Source of the DNA: Pararobbsia alpina
GTDB lineage: Bacteria > Pseudomonadota > Gammaproteobacteria > Burkholderiales > Burkholderiaceae
NCBI RefSeq assembly: GCF_902859895.1
Contig: NZ_CADIKM010000007.1
Span: forward strand, 124,001 to 188,000
Direction: 5' to 3'
DNA: 64,000 nucleotides
Shown piece by piece: positions 10,671-20,450 of this stretch. Within the stretch, counting starts at the first letter, position 1. Every line of letters starts with the position of its first letter. A program made the position numbers and the translations under genes. The notes beneath the pieces are model-generated. The model was not told where the DNA came from and made no database searches. It saw nothing but the letters and a program-made list of their open reading frames with translations.

Positions 10671-11864
10671 ATGTACAACCTGCCTGACGAGCGCGGCCAC
10701 TTCGGCCCGTACGGTGGTATTTTCGTTGCCGAAACTCTGATTCACGCACTCGACGAGCTGCGGCAAGCCTACGAGAAGTACCAGCACCAACCCGAGTTTG
10801 TCGCCGAATACCAGCGCGAGCTCAAGCATTTCGTCGGCCGGCCTTCGCCGGTCTATCATGCGCAGCGCTGGAGCGAGATGCTCGGCGGCGCGCAGATCTA
10901 TCTCAAGCGCGAAGACCTGAACCACACGGGCGCCCACAAGGTGAACAACGTGATCGGCCAGGCCCTGCTTGCGCGCCGCATGGGCAAGCCGCGCGTGATC
11001 GCCGAGACCGGCGCGGGCCAGCATGGCGTCGCGACGGCCACGATTGCCGCGCGCTTCGGCATGGAGTGCGTGGTCTACATGGGCTCGGAAGACATCCGCC
11101 GCCAGGCGGCCAATGTCTATCGGATGAAGCTGCTCGGCGCGACCATCGTGCCGGTCGAGTCCGGCTCGAAGACGCTCAAGGATGCGCTCAACGAAGCGAT
11201 GCGCGACTGGGTCACCAATATCGAGAACACCTTCTACATCATCGGCACGGTTGCGGGTCCGCATCCGTATCCGATGATGGTCCGCGACTTCCAGCGCGTG
11301 ATCGGCGACGAGTGCAAGGTGCAGATGCCCGAGATGATCGGACGTCAGCCCGATGCGGTGATCGCCTGCGTGGGCGGAGGCTCGAACGCGATGGGGATTT
11401 TCTATCCGTATATCGAGGACGAGCAGGTTCAGCTGATCGGCGTCGAGGCGAACGGCGACGGCCTCGAAACCGGCCGTCACGCGGCCTCGTTGCAGGGTGG
11501 TTCGGCGGGCGTGCTGCACGGCAACCGGACCTACCTGCTGCAGGACGAGGACGGTCAGATCATCGAGACGCACTCGGTGTCGGCGGGGCTCGACTATCCG
11601 GGCGTGGGTCCCGAACATGCATGGCTCAAGGATTCGGGTCGCGCGACTTACGTCGGCGTCACCGATAACGAGGCCCTCGCTGCTTTTCACAATCTGTGCC
11701 GGATCGAGGGCATCATTCCGGCGCTCGAGTCGAGTCACGCGATCGCGTATGCGGCGAAGCTTGCCCCGACGCTGCCGCGTGACAAGGTCCTGCTCGTCAA
11801 CCTGTCCGGCCGAGGCGACAAAGACATGCATACCGTCGCCGAACGCGCGGGCATCGAACTCTGA
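10671..11864 (+). CDS. trpB: Tryptophan synthase beta chain
   Basis: PLP enzyme that condenses indole with serine to give tryptophan. The 397-residue protein is a typical TrpB1: the PLP lysine is Lys90 in HTGAHKVNN, and the phosphate-binding glycine loop is [15 protein letters not shown] motif lies ahead of ATG 10671. It is followed 12 bases later by a DNA methyltransferase gene that lies between trpB and trpA, so the two synthase subunits are not adjacent although presumably co-transcribed. Confidence 0.97.
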   Translation: MYNLPDERGHFGPYGGIFVAETLIHALDELRQAYEKYQHQPEFVAEYQRELKHFVGRPSPVYHAQRWSEMLGGAQIYLKREDLNHTGAHKVNNVIGQALLARRMGKPRVIAETGAGQHGVATATIAARFGMECVVYMGSEDIRRQAANVYRMKLLGATIVPVESGSKTLKDALNEAMRDWVTNIENTFYIIGTVAGPHPYPMMVRDFQRVIGDECKVQMPEMIGRQPDAVIACVGGGSNAMGIFYPYIEDEQVQLIGVEANGDGLETGRHAASLQGGSAGVLHGNRTYLLQDEDGQIIETHSVSAGLDYPGVGPEHAWLKDSGRATYVGVTDNEALAAFHNLCRIEGIIPALESSHAIAYAAKLAPTLPRDKVLLVNLSGRGDKDMHTVAERAGIEL

Positions 11865-11876
11865 GCCGCCGCGCGT

Positions 11877-12743
11877 ATGTCGATGCGTGACGATTTGCGT
11901 GAGACGGGCAACCCGGCCGCCGGCGGTTCGCCGGCGGCCGGCGTCGCGCTCAGGGAAGCAGGGGCCGTGGCCACCGACACGCCGTCGATGCTGCTGCACC
12001 ACCGCGACTTCCTGATCGATGGGGTCAAACTGCCCGACCGGTCGTTCGACCTGATCGTGGCCGATCCGCCGTACGGACTCGGCAAGGACTACGGCAACGA
12101 CTCGGACATGCGTTCGGGCGAGGATTTTCTCGCCTGGACGCGCGGCTGGCTCGACCTCGCGATGCCCAAGCTCAAGCCGCGCGGCTCCCTCTATATTTTC
12201 TGCACCTGGCAATACGCGCCGGAGATCTTCAGCTATCTGAAGACGCGGCTCACGATGGTCAACGAGATCGTCTGGGATCGCCGCGTGCCCAGCATGGGCG
12301 GCACGACACGGCGCTTCACCTCGGTGCACGACAATATCGGCCTGTTCGCGGTGTCGAAGGACTACTACTTCGACCTCGACCCGGTACGCATCCCCTACGA
12401 CGCGGCAACCAAAAAGGCGCGCTCGCGACGCATTTTCGAAGGCAGCAAGTGGCTGGAGATCGGCTACAACCCGAAGGACATCTGGTCGGTCTCGCGACTG
12501 CACCGCCAGCATGCCGAACGGGTCGATCATCCGACGCAGAAACCGCTCGAGATCATCGAGCGGATGGTGCTGGCCAGTTGCCCGCCCGGAGGCACGGTGC
12601 TCGATCCCTTCATGGGGAGCGGCACCACCGCCGTCGCTTGCGCAAAGCATGGGCGCTGTTTTGTCGGCTATGAGATCAACGCCGACTATCACGCGGTCGC
12701 CCGACAACGAATTGCCGAGATCCCTCATCATGTCCCGAATTGA
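11877..12743 (+). CDS. Site-specific DNA methyltransferase inside the trp cluster
   Basis: A 288-residue AdoMet-dependent amino-methyltransferase. The catalytic DPPY motif (63-66, [13 protein letters not shown]) precedes the AdoMet-binding [10 protein letters not shown] near residue 245, which is the beta-class order shared with CcrM and E. coli YhdJ. Such enzymes make N6-methyladenine or N4-methylcytosine; the recognition site cannot be read from the sequence. There is no restriction endonuclease gene nearby, so it looks solitary. It begins 12 bases after trpB and overlaps trpA by 14 bases, so it is part of the trp transcript. The first 35 residues are family-atypical, and their codons include a 13-bp inverted repeat. 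ATG 11883 is an alternative start. Confidence 0.88.
   Translation: MSMRDDLRETGNPAAGGSPAAGVALREAGAVATDTPSMLLHHRDFLIDGVKLPDRSFDLIVADPPYGLGKDYGNDSDMRSGEDFLAWTRGWLDLAMPKLKPRGSLYIFCTWQYAPEIFSYLKTRLTMVNEIVWDRRVPSMGGTTRRFTSVHDNIGLFAVSKDYYFDLDPVRIPYDAATKKARSRRIFEGSKWLEIGYNPKDIWSVSRLHRQHAERVDHPTQKPLEIIERMVLASCPPGGTVLDPFMGSGTTAVACAKHGRCFVGYEINADYHAVARQRIAEIPHHVPN
11913..11941 (+). repeat. 13-bp inverted repeat in the methyltransferase start region
   Basis: Arms 11913-11925 and 11929-11941 are perfectly complementary with a 3-base centre, all G/C in the arms. It lies 37 bases into the coding sequence of the methyltransferase. No T-run follows. It would form a very stable mRNA hairpin. Confidence 0.8.
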
Positions 12744-13548
12744 GAACACTTTCGCCGCGCTTGCCGCCCAGGGCCGCAAGGGCCTGATCCCGTTCATTAC
12801 CGCGGGCGATCCCGAACCGGCCCGTACGGTCGAATATATGCACGCGCTCGCCATGGGCGGCGCCGACGTCATCGAGCTCGGCGTGCCGTTTTCCGACCCG
12901 ATGGCCGACGGCCCGGTGATCCAGCGCTCCTCCGAGCGCGCACTGTCGCGCGGCGTGACGTTGCGCCGCGTGCTCGACGATGTGCGCACCTTCCGCAAGG
13001 ATGATGCGCGCACGCCCGTCGTGCTCATGGGCTATGCGAACCCGATCGAGCGCATGGGTGTCGAGACGTTCGCGAAGGCGGCCGCCGAAGCCGGTGTCGA
13101 CGGCGTGCTCGTGGTCGACTATCCGCCCGAGGAATCGCATGAATTCGCCTCGGAGCTTGCCAAACACGGACTCGATCCGATCTTCCTGCTCGCGCCGACT
13201 TCGGGCGACGACCGGATCGCCGCGGTGGCAAAGATCGCACGCGGCTATGTGTATTACGTCTCCCTCAAGGGGGTAACCGGTGCCGGAAATCTGGACGTTT
13301 CCAGTATCGCGAGTAAAATCCCGGCCATCAAATCGCGGGTATCGATTCCGGTTGGGGTCGGGTTCGGTATTCGCGACGCTCAGGCCGCGCAGAATGTCGC
13401 CGCGCATGCGGACGCTGTTGTGATCGGCAGCCGGATCGTACAATTACTCGAAGAGGCGGCGCCCGAAAACGCCGCGCAGACGCTGACGGACTTCATCGCC
13501 GGCGTGCGGCATGCGCTAGACGAGCTACCCGGGACCGTGGCGGCGTGA
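12730..13548 (+). CDS. trpA: Tryptophan synthase alpha chain
   Basis: Cleaves indole-3-glycerol phosphate to indole and glyceraldehyde 3-phosphate, passing indole to TrpB. With ATG 12730 as start the protein has 272 residues, and the catalytic residues fall at Glu49 ([11 protein letters not shown]) and Asp60 (MADGP), the same numbers as in the enteric enzyme, which supports the start. The frame is open further upstream inside the methyltransferase gene, but that is not coding. The 14-base overlap with the methyltransferase implies translational coupling. Confidence 0.97.
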   Translation: MSRIENTFAALAAQGRKGLIPFITAGDPEPARTVEYMHALAMGGADVIELGVPFSDPMADGPVIQRSSERALSRGVTLRRVLDDVRTFRKDDARTPVVLMGYANPIERMGVETFAKAAAEAGVDGVLVVDYPPEESHEFASELAKHGLDPIFLLAPTSGDDRIAAVAKIARGYVYYVSLKGVTGAGNLDVSSIASKIPAIKSRVSIPVGVGFGIRDAQAAQNVAAHADAVVIGSRIVQLLEEAAPENAAQTLTDFIAGVRHALDELPGTVAA

Positions 13549-13669
13549 GGGCCGGCACGATCTTGCCGACCTGATCTCGCCCGCCTGAGCACCGTACCCG
13601 ATTTGCCCGCGAGCGCGCCTGCTCGCGGCGCACCGGCCGCCTGGCCGATGCGACCATCAAGGAGTTTTA

Positions 13670-14542
13670 ATGAGCTGGCTCGACAAACTGCTGCCGCCGA
13701 AGATCAAGCAAACCGATCCGGCAAGCCGCAAGAGCATTCCCGAAGGGCTGTGGATCAAGTGCCCGCAGTGCGAATCGGTGCTGTACCGGACTGACGTCGC
13801 GGCGAATCTCTCGGTCTGCCCGAAGTGCGACCATCATATGCGGATCAACGCGCGGGCCCGGCTCGACGCCTTGCTCGATCCTGAAGGCCGCTATGAGATC
13901 GGCCAGGAAGTGGTGCCGGTCGACCCGCTCAAGTTCAAGGACAGCCGCAAGTACACCGATCGTCTCAAGGAAGCGATGGACGAGACCGGCGAAACCGACG
14001 CGATGGTCGTGATGGGTGGTGCAATCCACACGCTGCCCGTGGTGGTGGCCTGCTTCGAATTCGCGTTCATGGGCGGCTCGATGGGCTCGGTCGTCGGCGA
14101 GCGCTTCGCGCGCGGTGCGCAGAATGCGCTCGAGCAGCAAGTGCCGTTCATCTGCGTGACGGCCTCGGGTGGCGCGCGGATGCAGGAAAGCCTGCTCTCG
14201 CTGATGCAGATGGCCAAGACCACGGCGATGCTCACGCGCCTGTCCGACGCGAAGCTGCCGTTCATCTCGGTGCTGACCGACCCGACGATGGGCGGGGTGT
14301 CGGCCAGTTTCGCCTTTCTCGGCGACGTCGTGATCGCGGAGCCGAAGGCGCTGATCGGGTTCGCGGGTCCGCGCGTGATCGAACAGACGGTTCGCGAAAA
14401 GCTGCCCGAAGGTTTCCAGCGTGCAGAATTTCTGCTGAAATCGGGCGCGATCGACATGATCGTCGACCGCCGCAAGATGCGCGAGGAAATCGCACGCCTG
14501 CTCGCGCTGCTCACGCGTCTGCCGGCCGACGCGGTGGCCTGA
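13670..14542 (+). CDS. accD: Acetyl-CoA carboxylase, carboxyltransferase beta subunit
   Basis: With AccA transfers CO2 from biotin to acetyl-CoA, making malonyl-CoA for fatty acids. The 290-residue protein has the N-terminal zinc ribbon with Cys31, Cys34, Cys50 and Cys53 (CPQC and CPKC), followed by the crotonase-like carboxyltransferase domain ([12 protein letters not shown]-type motif seen as [12 protein letters not shown], and [15 protein letters not shown]). An AAGGAG Shine-Dalgarno lies eight bases before ATG 13670. The 121-base gap after trpA has no terminator, so it may be read from the trp transcript. An intrinsic terminator follows the gene. Confidence 0.97.
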   Translation: MSWLDKLLPPKIKQTDPASRKSIPEGLWIKCPQCESVLYRTDVAANLSVCPKCDHHMRINARARLDALLDPEGRYEIGQEVVPVDPLKFKDSRKYTDRLKEAMDETGETDAMVVMGGAIHTLPVVVACFEFAFMGGSMGSVVGERFARGAQNALEQQVPFICVTASGGARMQESLLSLMQMAKTTAMLTRLSDAKLPFISVLTDPTMGGVSASFAFLGDVVIAEPKALIGFAGPRVIEQTVREKLPEGFQRAEFLLKSGAIDMIVDRRKMREEIARLLALLTRLPADAVA

Positions 14543-14595
14543 ATCCCCTGGCCTGGACCAGGCACGCCGGCACGCTGTGCCGGCGATGATTCCTA

Positions 14596-14624
14596 AAGCG
14601 CGGCCCCGGCCGCGCTTGTTTTTT
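14596..14624 (+). terminator. Intrinsic terminator between accD and folC
   Basis: A 10-bp arm (14596-14605) is complementary to 14608-14617, giving at least an 8-bp stem with a small loop, followed by a T-run (14619-14624). Its T-run ends six bases before the folC start. Confidence 0.8.
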
Positions 14625-14630
14625 ACGCTC

Positions 14631-15953
14631 ATGACTACCTTCGCAAAGCTGGCCGACTGGCTCACGCATCTTGAAACCGCGCACCCGGTTGGCATCGACA
14701 TGGGCCTGACCCGGATCGGTAAGGTCAAGGATGCGCTCGGCCTGAAGTTCGACTGTCCCGTCTTCACGGTCGGCGGAACCAATGGCAAGGGCTCGACCTG
14801 TGCCCTGCTCGAGACGATCCTGTTGCGCGCGGGCTACAAGGTCGGCTGCCATACTTCTCCGCATCTGCTTTCGTTCAACGAGCGCGCACGCCTGAACGGT
14901 GTGGACGCGAGCGACGAGGCTCTGCTCGAACATTTCGAGATCGTTGAAGCTGCGCGGCTGAGCCTGCGTGAGTCAGGCAATGAGCCGGTCACCCTCACGT
15001 ACTTCGAATTCACGACGCTTGCGATCATGCATCTGTTCGCAAGCTTGGGGCTCGATGCGGTGATTCTGGAAGTCGGGCTCGGCGGGCGTCTCGATGCGGT
15101 CAACATCATCGATGCCGACTGCGCGATTATCGCGAGCATCGACATCGACCATGCCGACTATCTGGGCGACACACGCGAGAAGATCGCCTACGAGAAGGCC
15201 GGGATTTTCCGCGCCGGCCGGCCGGCCGTCTGCGGCGATCCGCTCGCGCCGCAGACGCTGATCGACCACGCGGCGCAGATCGGTGCGGACCTCTGGCTCG
15301 TCGGCCGCGACTTCCGCTACGATGCGCAGCCCGGTGCCGAACGCCAGCAATGGACCTACACGGGCCGCGCGCAAAAGCGCCCGGCGCTCGCCTATCCGGC
15401 CCTGCGCGGGGCAAACCAGTTGCTCAACGCATCCGCGGCGCTCGCCGCGCTCGAAGCGCTGCGCGACCGCTTGCCGGTCTCGGCGCAGGATGTCCGGCTC
15501 GGCCTCGCGACGGTCGAACTACCGGGTCGATTCCAGGTCGTGCCGGGCAAGCCGCAACTGATTCTCGATGTCGCGCACAATCCGCATGCGGCGGCCGTGC
15601 TCGCACAGAATCTCGGCAATATGGGCTACTTTCCGTACACCTATGCCGTGTTCGGCGCGATGAAGGACAAGGACATCGCGGGCATCGTGCGCCATCTCAA
15701 GGACGAGATTGACTTCTGGTTTGTGACGGATCTGCCGACGCCGCGCGCGGCCAGCGCCGCCGCACTTGAAGGCTATTTGCGCGATGCGGGTGTCATCGAG
15801 AGTACGGACGAGGGCGTTAAGACCTTCGACACGGCCGCATCGGCTTTCGCCGCGGCGCAAGAAATTGCGACTGAGAATGATAGAATCGTGGTTTTCGGAT
15901 CACACATCACGGTAGCCGATGTCATGGCCTACCGAAAGCTCCAGCATCACTGA
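14631..15953 (+). CDS. folC: Dihydrofolate synthase / folylpolyglutamate synthase
   Basis: Mur-ligase-type enzyme that adds glutamate to dihydropteroate and extends folate polyglutamates. The 440-residue protein has the ATP P-loop in VGGTNGKGSTCALLE, the DYLGDTREKIAYEKAGIF segment, and the C-terminal domain signature LDVAHNPHAA. ATG 14631 gives the family-like start MTTFAKLADWLTHLE. The in-frame ATG at 14577 lies before the terminator and would encode the hairpin, so I reject it. There is no Shine-Dalgarno between the terminator T-run and ATG 14631, which is unusual. The SPOR gene follows after 28 bases. Confidence 0.95.
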   Translation: MTTFAKLADWLTHLETAHPVGIDMGLTRIGKVKDALGLKFDCPVFTVGGTNGKGSTCALLETILLRAGYKVGCHTSPHLLSFNERARLNGVDASDEALLEHFEIVEAARLSLRESGNEPVTLTYFEFTTLAIMHLFASLGLDAVILEVGLGGRLDAVNIIDADCAIIASIDIDHADYLGDTREKIAYEKAGIFRAGRPAVCGDPLAPQTLIDHAAQIGADLWLVGRDFRYDAQPGAERQQWTYTGRAQKRPALAYPALRGANQLLNASAALAALEALRDRLPVSAQDVRLGLATVELPGRFQVVPGKPQLILDVAHNPHAAAVLAQNLGNMGYFPYTYAVFGAMKDKDIAGIVRHLKDEIDFWFVTDLPTPRAASAAALEGYLRDAGVIESTDEGVKTFDTAASAFAAAQEIATENDRIVVFGSHITVADVMAYRKLQHH

Positions 15954-15981
15954 CTCCCCCGACGGGATCCGCGCAGCCAAT

Positions 15982-16947
15982 ATGGGACTTTTCTCCTTCG
16001 GCAACAAAGACGCCTCAACGACGTCGGGGCGTGGCAACAGTGCATCCGGCGCTGGCTCCGGGCGCGCGAACCGGCGAAGCGAACGAGCCGAACGGATGGA
16101 GGCGAGCGAGGGGTTGCGCCGCCGCCGTCGCGGTGAGCCCGCCGACGCGAACATGCTCGATCCGACCCTGCCCGAGAAGCAGCGTGCGCGCCGGCGGCTG
16201 ATCGGTGCAATCGCGCTTGTGCTGGCGGCCGTCGTGATCTTGCCGATGGTGCTCGACTCCCATCCCAGGCCGACGACCGACGGCATCGCAATCGAAATTC
16301 CCGCGCATGACGAAGCGCCCGCACCGGCCGCGCCCGCGCAAAGCTCGACGGCGGCCTACGAATCGGCGGCCGGCGATGGCGGCGACAGCGACGACTCGTC
16401 CGCGGCCACGGATGCCGCGACGCGGAGCACCGCCAACAGCACCGCGCCAGACTCCAAGGGCGCCGCGGCGAATCCAGGCGCGGAGAACGGTTTGAAGTCG
16501 GGCGGCGCGAAGTCCGCGGCTTCGGGCAAGCCAGCCGATTCAGGCAATTCCACTTTTTCGGGTAATTCGACGGCTGCGGCCAGCGCGTCGGATACCGCCG
16601 GCACCGCCACGGACAAGACAGGCAAGACCAGCAACGCCGATACGGCGGCGAGCCGCAAGACCACGGCGAAGGCGCCGACGGCCAACGATGCACCGCCGGC
16701 TGGCAGTCATTTTGTCGTGCAGATCGGTTCGTTCGCGGCCGACGCACCCGCGCAAGCCTGGGTGACCCGGTTGAAAGCGGCGGGTGTGCCCGCCTATGTG
16801 CAGCACATCCGCCAGGATGACGGAAGCGATCGGGTGCTGGTCCGTGCGGGCCCGTTTGCCGATCGGGCGGCCGCTGAGGCCGCCGTGCGCAAGGTGCGTT
16901 CGGTCGATGCTCCGACGGATGCCAGTGCGTCCGCGGCAAGCCAGTAG
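15982..16947 (+). CDS. SPOR-domain membrane protein (DedD-like)
   Basis: A 321-residue bitopic inner-membrane protein. A basic cytoplasmic N-terminus is followed by one transmembrane helix (IGAIALVLAAVVILPMVL, about residues 74-91), a long Ala/Ser/Thr/Asp-rich periplasmic linker, and a C-terminal SPOR domain from about residue 242 (HFVVQIGSFAADAPAQAWV to VLVRAGPFADRAAAEAAV). SPOR domains bind denuded septal peptidoglycan, so a role in cell division like DedD is inferred. The start ATG 15982 gives MGLFSFGNK; the open frame extends upstream into folC. The folC-SPOR-cvpA-purF order matches enteric folC-dedD-cvpA-purF, which supports the DedD assignment. Confidence 0.88.
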   Translation: MGLFSFGNKDASTTSGRGNSASGAGSGRANRRSERAERMEASEGLRRRRRGEPADANMLDPTLPEKQRARRRLIGAIALVLAAVVILPMVLDSHPRPTTDGIAIEIPAHDEAPAPAAPAQSSTAAYESAAGDGGDSDDSSAATDAATRSTANSTAPDSKGAAANPGAENGLKSGGAKSAASGKPADSGNSTFSGNSTAAASASDTAGTATDKTGKTSNADTAASRKTTAKAPTANDAPPAGSHFVVQIGSFAADAPAQAWVTRLKAAGVPAYVQHIRQDDGSDRVLVRAGPFADRAAAEAAVRKVRSVDAPTDASASAASQ

Positions 16948-16998
16948 TGAGCATGCCGATGCGTTTTAGCCGACAATCCTGACCGGGGCGCTCGATCG

Positions 16999-17493
16999 AT
17001 GTTGACGGGCTTCGATTTCGCAGTGCTGATCGTGATCGGCTTGTCGGCGCTGCGAGGATTATGGCGCGGACTGCTGTCCGAACTGTTCGCGCTGGCGGGC
17101 TATGTGGTGGCGTTTCTGGTCGCGCGGCACTACGTCGGCGTGGTGGCGGGATGGATTCCTCCGAACTGGCCGGGCGGCGAACTGACGCAATTGCTGTTAG
17201 CCTTCGGACTGCTGTTCGTCGCGACGATGCTGGTGATCGGGGTATTGGCGGCACTCGCCAACCAGGTCACCGAGGCGACCGGACTGCGCGCGGTGGACCG
17301 CTCGCTGGGGATGGTTTTCGGTCTCGCGCGCGGGGTTCTGCTGGTCCTGCTGCTGGTCGCGCTGGCGGGTCTCACGACGCTGCCCCAGCATGAATTTTGG
17401 CGCGACGGACTGCTGCGGCCCTATGCGGAACAGGGCGTGCGCGGATTGAAACCGCTGTTGCCGGACGCATTGGCAGCCTATGTGCACTATTGA
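16999..17493 (+). CDS. cvpA: CvpA family inner-membrane protein
   Basis: A 164-residue protein with four predicted transmembrane helices and the family features FDFAVLIVIGLSALRGLWRG and the conserved DRSLGMVFGLARGVLLVLLL. CvpA is named for colicin V production; its molecular role is not firmly established. It is placed directly before purF, as in enteric bacteria and many others. ATG 16999 is the only good start. Confidence 0.92.
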   Translation: MLTGFDFAVLIVIGLSALRGLWRGLLSELFALAGYVVAFLVARHYVGVVAGWIPPNWPGGELTQLLLAFGLLFVATMLVIGVLAALANQVTEATGLRAVDRSLGMVFGLARGVLLVLLLVALAGLTTLPQHEFWRDGLLRPYAEQGVRGLKPLLPDALAAYVHY

Positions 17494-17567
17494 GCGGTCA
17501 CGTGCGCGGCGCCATGCAGGTCCCGCGAGCGCGATACAAAGGATTCGGTTTACTTGAAGGACGTGCC

Positions 17568-19118
17568 ATGTGCGGCATAGTAGGTGTAGTTTCGAAGTCC
17601 CCTGTCAATCAGTTGATCTATGACAGCTTGCTGCTGCTGCAGCACCGGGGGCAGGATGCGGCCGGCATCGCTACGGCGAACGGCAGCAACTTCCATATGT
17701 ACAAGGCGAACGGCATGGTCCGCGACGTGTTCCGCACGCGCAACATGCGATCGCTGCCGGGTAACACCGGCATCGGACAAGTTCGTTATCCGACCGCAGG
17801 CTCCGCGTCGAGCGAAGAGGAGGCCCAGCCGTTCTACGTGAACGCGCCATACGGGATCATCCTCGCGCACAACGGCAACCTCACCAACTGGCGACAGTTG
17901 AAGGAGGAGATGTTCCGGATCGACCGCCGCCACCTGAATACCAACTCCGATACCGAAGTTCTACTGAACGTGCTCGCGCACGAACTCCAGTTGACCAGTT
18001 CGGGTCTGTCGCTCGATCCGGACACGGTGTTCAACGCGGTCGGCGGTGTCCATCGCCGGGTCAAGGGTTCGTATGCGATCGTTGCGCTGATCGCTGGCTA
18101 CGGCCTGCTGGCGTTCCGCGATCCGTTCGGCATTCGCCCGCTGTGTCTCGGCAAGCAGGAGACTGCGCAAGGCACGGAGTGGATCGTCGCTTCCGAGTCG
18201 GTCGCGATCGAAGGTGTCGGTTTCGAGTTCGTGCGCAACCTGCTGCCGGGCGAAGCGATCTACATCGACCTCGAAGGCAATCTGACGAGCCGCCAGTGCG
18301 CAGCGAAGCCGACGCTCAATCCGTGTATTTTCGAATTCGTCTACATGGCGCGTCCGGACTCGGTGCTCGACGGTGTGCCGGTCTACAACGCACGGCTGTT
18401 GATGGGCAACTATCTCGCCGAGAAGATCAAGCGTGAACTGCCCCACGTCGAGATCGACGTCGTCATGCCGATTCCCGACTCGAGCCGGCCTGCCGCGATG
18501 CAGGTCGCGAACAAGCTCGGGGTCGAGTATCGCGAAGGGTTCTTCAAGAATCGCTATGTCGGCCGCACCTTCATCATGCCCGGACAGGCCGTGCGCAAGA
18601 AGTCGGTGCGCCAGAAGCTCAACGCCATGGGTGTCGAGTTCAAGGGCAAGAACGTGCTGATCGTCGACGACTCGATCGTGCGAGGGACGACGAGCCAGGA
18701 AATCGTGCAGATGGCGCGCGATGCGGGCGCGACGAAGGTGATCTTCGCATCGGCCGCGCCGCCCGTGCGCTTCCCGAATGTGTATGGCATCGATATGCCG
18801 ACGCGCAGCGAACTCGTTGCGCACGGCCGCACCAACGAGGAAGTCGCGCGGCTGATCGGCGCCGACCACCTGGTCTACCAGGACCTCGAGGACATGAAGC
18901 AGGCGGTGCGCGACATCAACCCGGCGCTGCTTGATTTCGAGGCCTCGTGTTTTGACGGCAACTACATCACCGGTGACGTGACGAGCGACTATCTCGACAC
19001 TATCGAGCGTGCACGCTTGTTGCCGTCCGCACAGCAGGACCGCGACCCTGCCGGCGACGGCAGCCATGACGGCGATGGGCCGGCACGTTCGCAACTGCAT
19101 TTACAATTGTCCGCTTGA
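17568..19118 (+). CDS. purF: Amidophosphoribosyltransferase
   Basis: First committed step of purine synthesis: converts PRPP and glutamine to phosphoribosylamine. Starting at ATG 17568 (GAAGGA ahead of it), the protein begins MCGIVGVVS, so Cys2 becomes the N-terminal nucleophile after methionine removal. The type II glutaminase domain fills the first half and the phosphoribosyltransferase domain the second, with the PRPP loop VLIVDDSIVRGTTSQEIV. The 516 residues include a low-complexity C-terminal tail of about 25 residues rich in Asp, Gly and Gln. Earlier in-frame starts lie inside cvpA and would block nucleophile maturation. Confidence 0.97.
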   Translation: MCGIVGVVSKSPVNQLIYDSLLLLQHRGQDAAGIATANGSNFHMYKANGMVRDVFRTRNMRSLPGNTGIGQVRYPTAGSASSEEEAQPFYVNAPYGIILAHNGNLTNWRQLKEEMFRIDRRHLNTNSDTEVLLNVLAHELQLTSSGLSLDPDTVFNAVGGVHRRVKGSYAIVALIAGYGLLAFRDPFGIRPLCLGKQETAQGTEWIVASESVAIEGVGFEFVRNLLPGEAIYIDLEGNLTSRQCAAKPTLNPCIFEFVYMARPDSVLDGVPVYNARLLMGNYLAEKIKRELPHVEIDVVMPIPDSSRPAAMQVANKLGVEYREGFFKNRYVGRTFIMPGQAVRKKSVRQKLNAMGVEFKGKNVLIVDDSIVRGTTSQEIVQMARDAGATKVIFASAAPPVRFPNVYGIDMPTRSELVAHGRTNEEVARLIGADHLVYQDLEDMKQAVRDINPALLDFEASCFDGNYITGDVTSDYLDTIERARLLPSAQQDRDPAGDGSHDGDGPARSQLHLQLSA

Positions 19119-19140
19119 GCCCTTGCGCGAGCTCTGATTT

Positions 19141-19159
19141 ACCGGCGTCTACCGCCGGT
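19141..19159 (+). other. Hairpin between purF and metZ
   Basis: ACCGGCG (19141-19147) and CGCCGGT (19153-19159) form a perfect 7-bp stem with a 5-base loop, ending 20 bases before the metZ start. Without a T-run it is not a convincing terminator; it may structure the leader. Confidence 0.45.
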
Positions 19160-19179
19160 TCGACTTCATCTATCGACAT

Positions 19180-20397
19180 ATGGACGACCTCACACCGAAG
19201 GAAGCGCTCGATTTCAGCGAACTGGGCTTCGATACGGCGGCCGTACGCGCTGGCACGCTGCGCACGGAATACAACGAGCATGCCGAAGCGCTCTTTCTGA
19301 CCTCGAGCTTTTGTTTCAAGTCGGCGGCCGAAGCCGCCGAACGGTTTGCGAATTCAGAAGACTTCTTCACCTACTCCCGTTTCACCAACCCGACGGTGAC
19401 GATGCTGCAAGACCGGCTCGCGGCGCTCGAAGGCGGCGAAGCCTGCATCGTGACCTCGTCGGGCATGAGCGCGATCCTGTCGATCGTGATGAGCGCGCTC
19501 AATGCGGGCGATCATCTGGTGAGCTCGCGCAGTATCTTCGGCTCATCGCTGAACCTCTTCGCGACGATCTTTTCGCGGTTCGGCATCACCACGACCTTCG
19601 TCGATCCGAACGATCTCGATGCGTGGCGCAAGGCTGTGCAGCCGAATACGCGGCTGTTCTTTCTCGAGTCGCCGTCGAACCCACTGACCGAGGTGTCCGA
19701 CATTCGTGCGATCGGCGAGATCGCACGACAGGTGAATGCGTTGTACGTCGTCGACAACTGCTTCTGTACACCCGCCTTGCAGCGTCCGCTCGAATTCGGT
19801 GCCGATGTGGTCGTGCATTCCGCGACCAAATATATCGACGGGCAGGGCCGGGTGCTCGGCGGCGCGATCGTTGGCAAGCGCGATTTCGTGATGGGCAAGG
19901 TGTTCCCGTTCGTGCGGACCGCGGGTCCCACGCTCTCGGCGTTTAATGCGTGGCTCATGTTGCGCGGGCTCGAAACCCTGTCGATCCGCATGGAGCGCCA
20001 GTCGGCCAATGCGCTGAAGATTGCGCAGTGGCTCGAGACGCGGCCATGCATCAAGCGCGTCTGGTATCCGAAGCTCAGGTCGCATCCGCAACATGAGATC
20101 GCGATGCGCCAACAGAAGCTCGGCGGGGCACTGGTGGCCTTCGAACTCGAGGGCGATACGCCCGAGGCGCAGCGTGCGAATGCATGGCGGGTGATCGACC
20201 AGACACGCCTGTGCTCGATCACCGGCAATCTCGGCGACACACGGACCACCATCACGCATCCGGCGAGCACCACGCATGCGCGCGTCACGCCGGAAGCACG
20301 CGCGGCGGCGGGCGTGACCGAAGGCGTGATCCGACTGTCGGTCGGTCTCGAAGACCCGCAAGATATCTGCGACGATCTCGCACGCGGTACTGCATAG
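19180..20397 (+). CDS. metZ: O-succinylhomoserine sulfhydrylase
   Basis: Cys/Met-metabolism PLP enzyme that uses sulfide to convert O-succinylhomoserine to homocysteine. The 405-residue protein is the usual length; the PLP lysine is Lys217 in VVHSATKYIDGQGRVLGG, and the segment FFTYSRFTNPTV is typical of the MetZ branch rather than cystathionine gamma-synthase. Substrate preference (O-succinyl against O-acetyl) is inferred from family resemblance. Its position after purF is, from memory, usual in Burkholderia. The Shine-Dalgarno is weak. It converges on the AraC-family gene with a 53-base gap that contains no clear terminator. Confidence 0.93.
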   Translation: MDDLTPKEALDFSELGFDTAAVRAGTLRTEYNEHAEALFLTSSFCFKSAAEAAERFANSEDFFTYSRFTNPTVTMLQDRLAALEGGEACIVTSSGMSAILSIVMSALNAGDHLVSSRSIFGSSLNLFATIFSRFGITTTFVDPNDLDAWRKAVQPNTRLFFLESPSNPLTEVSDIRAIGEIARQVNALYVVDNCFCTPALQRPLEFGADVVVHSATKYIDGQGRVLGGAIVGKRDFVMGKVFPFVRTAGPTLSAFNAWLMLRGLETLSIRMERQSANALKIAQWLETRPCIKRVWYPKLRSHPQHEIAMRQQKLGGALVAFELEGDTPEAQRANAWRVIDQTRLCSITGNLGDTRTTITHPASTTHARVTPEARAAAGVTEGVIRLSVGLEDPQDICDDLARGTA

Positions 20398-20450
20398 CGT
20401 GGAGCGGGGTGAGGGCGGGATGGCGTTCCGTACAGCCGTCCAGCCGCAGG

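Noticed and set aside
10605-13028. Minus-strand ORF of 807 codons across trpB, the methyltransferase and trpA
   Set aside because: It spans three well-identified genes and an intergenic gap in antisense and has no protein features of its own.
19119-19179. SAM-type riboswitch before metZ
   Set aside because: The gap is only 61 bases and contains just one simple hairpin; known SAM riboswitch cores do not fit.
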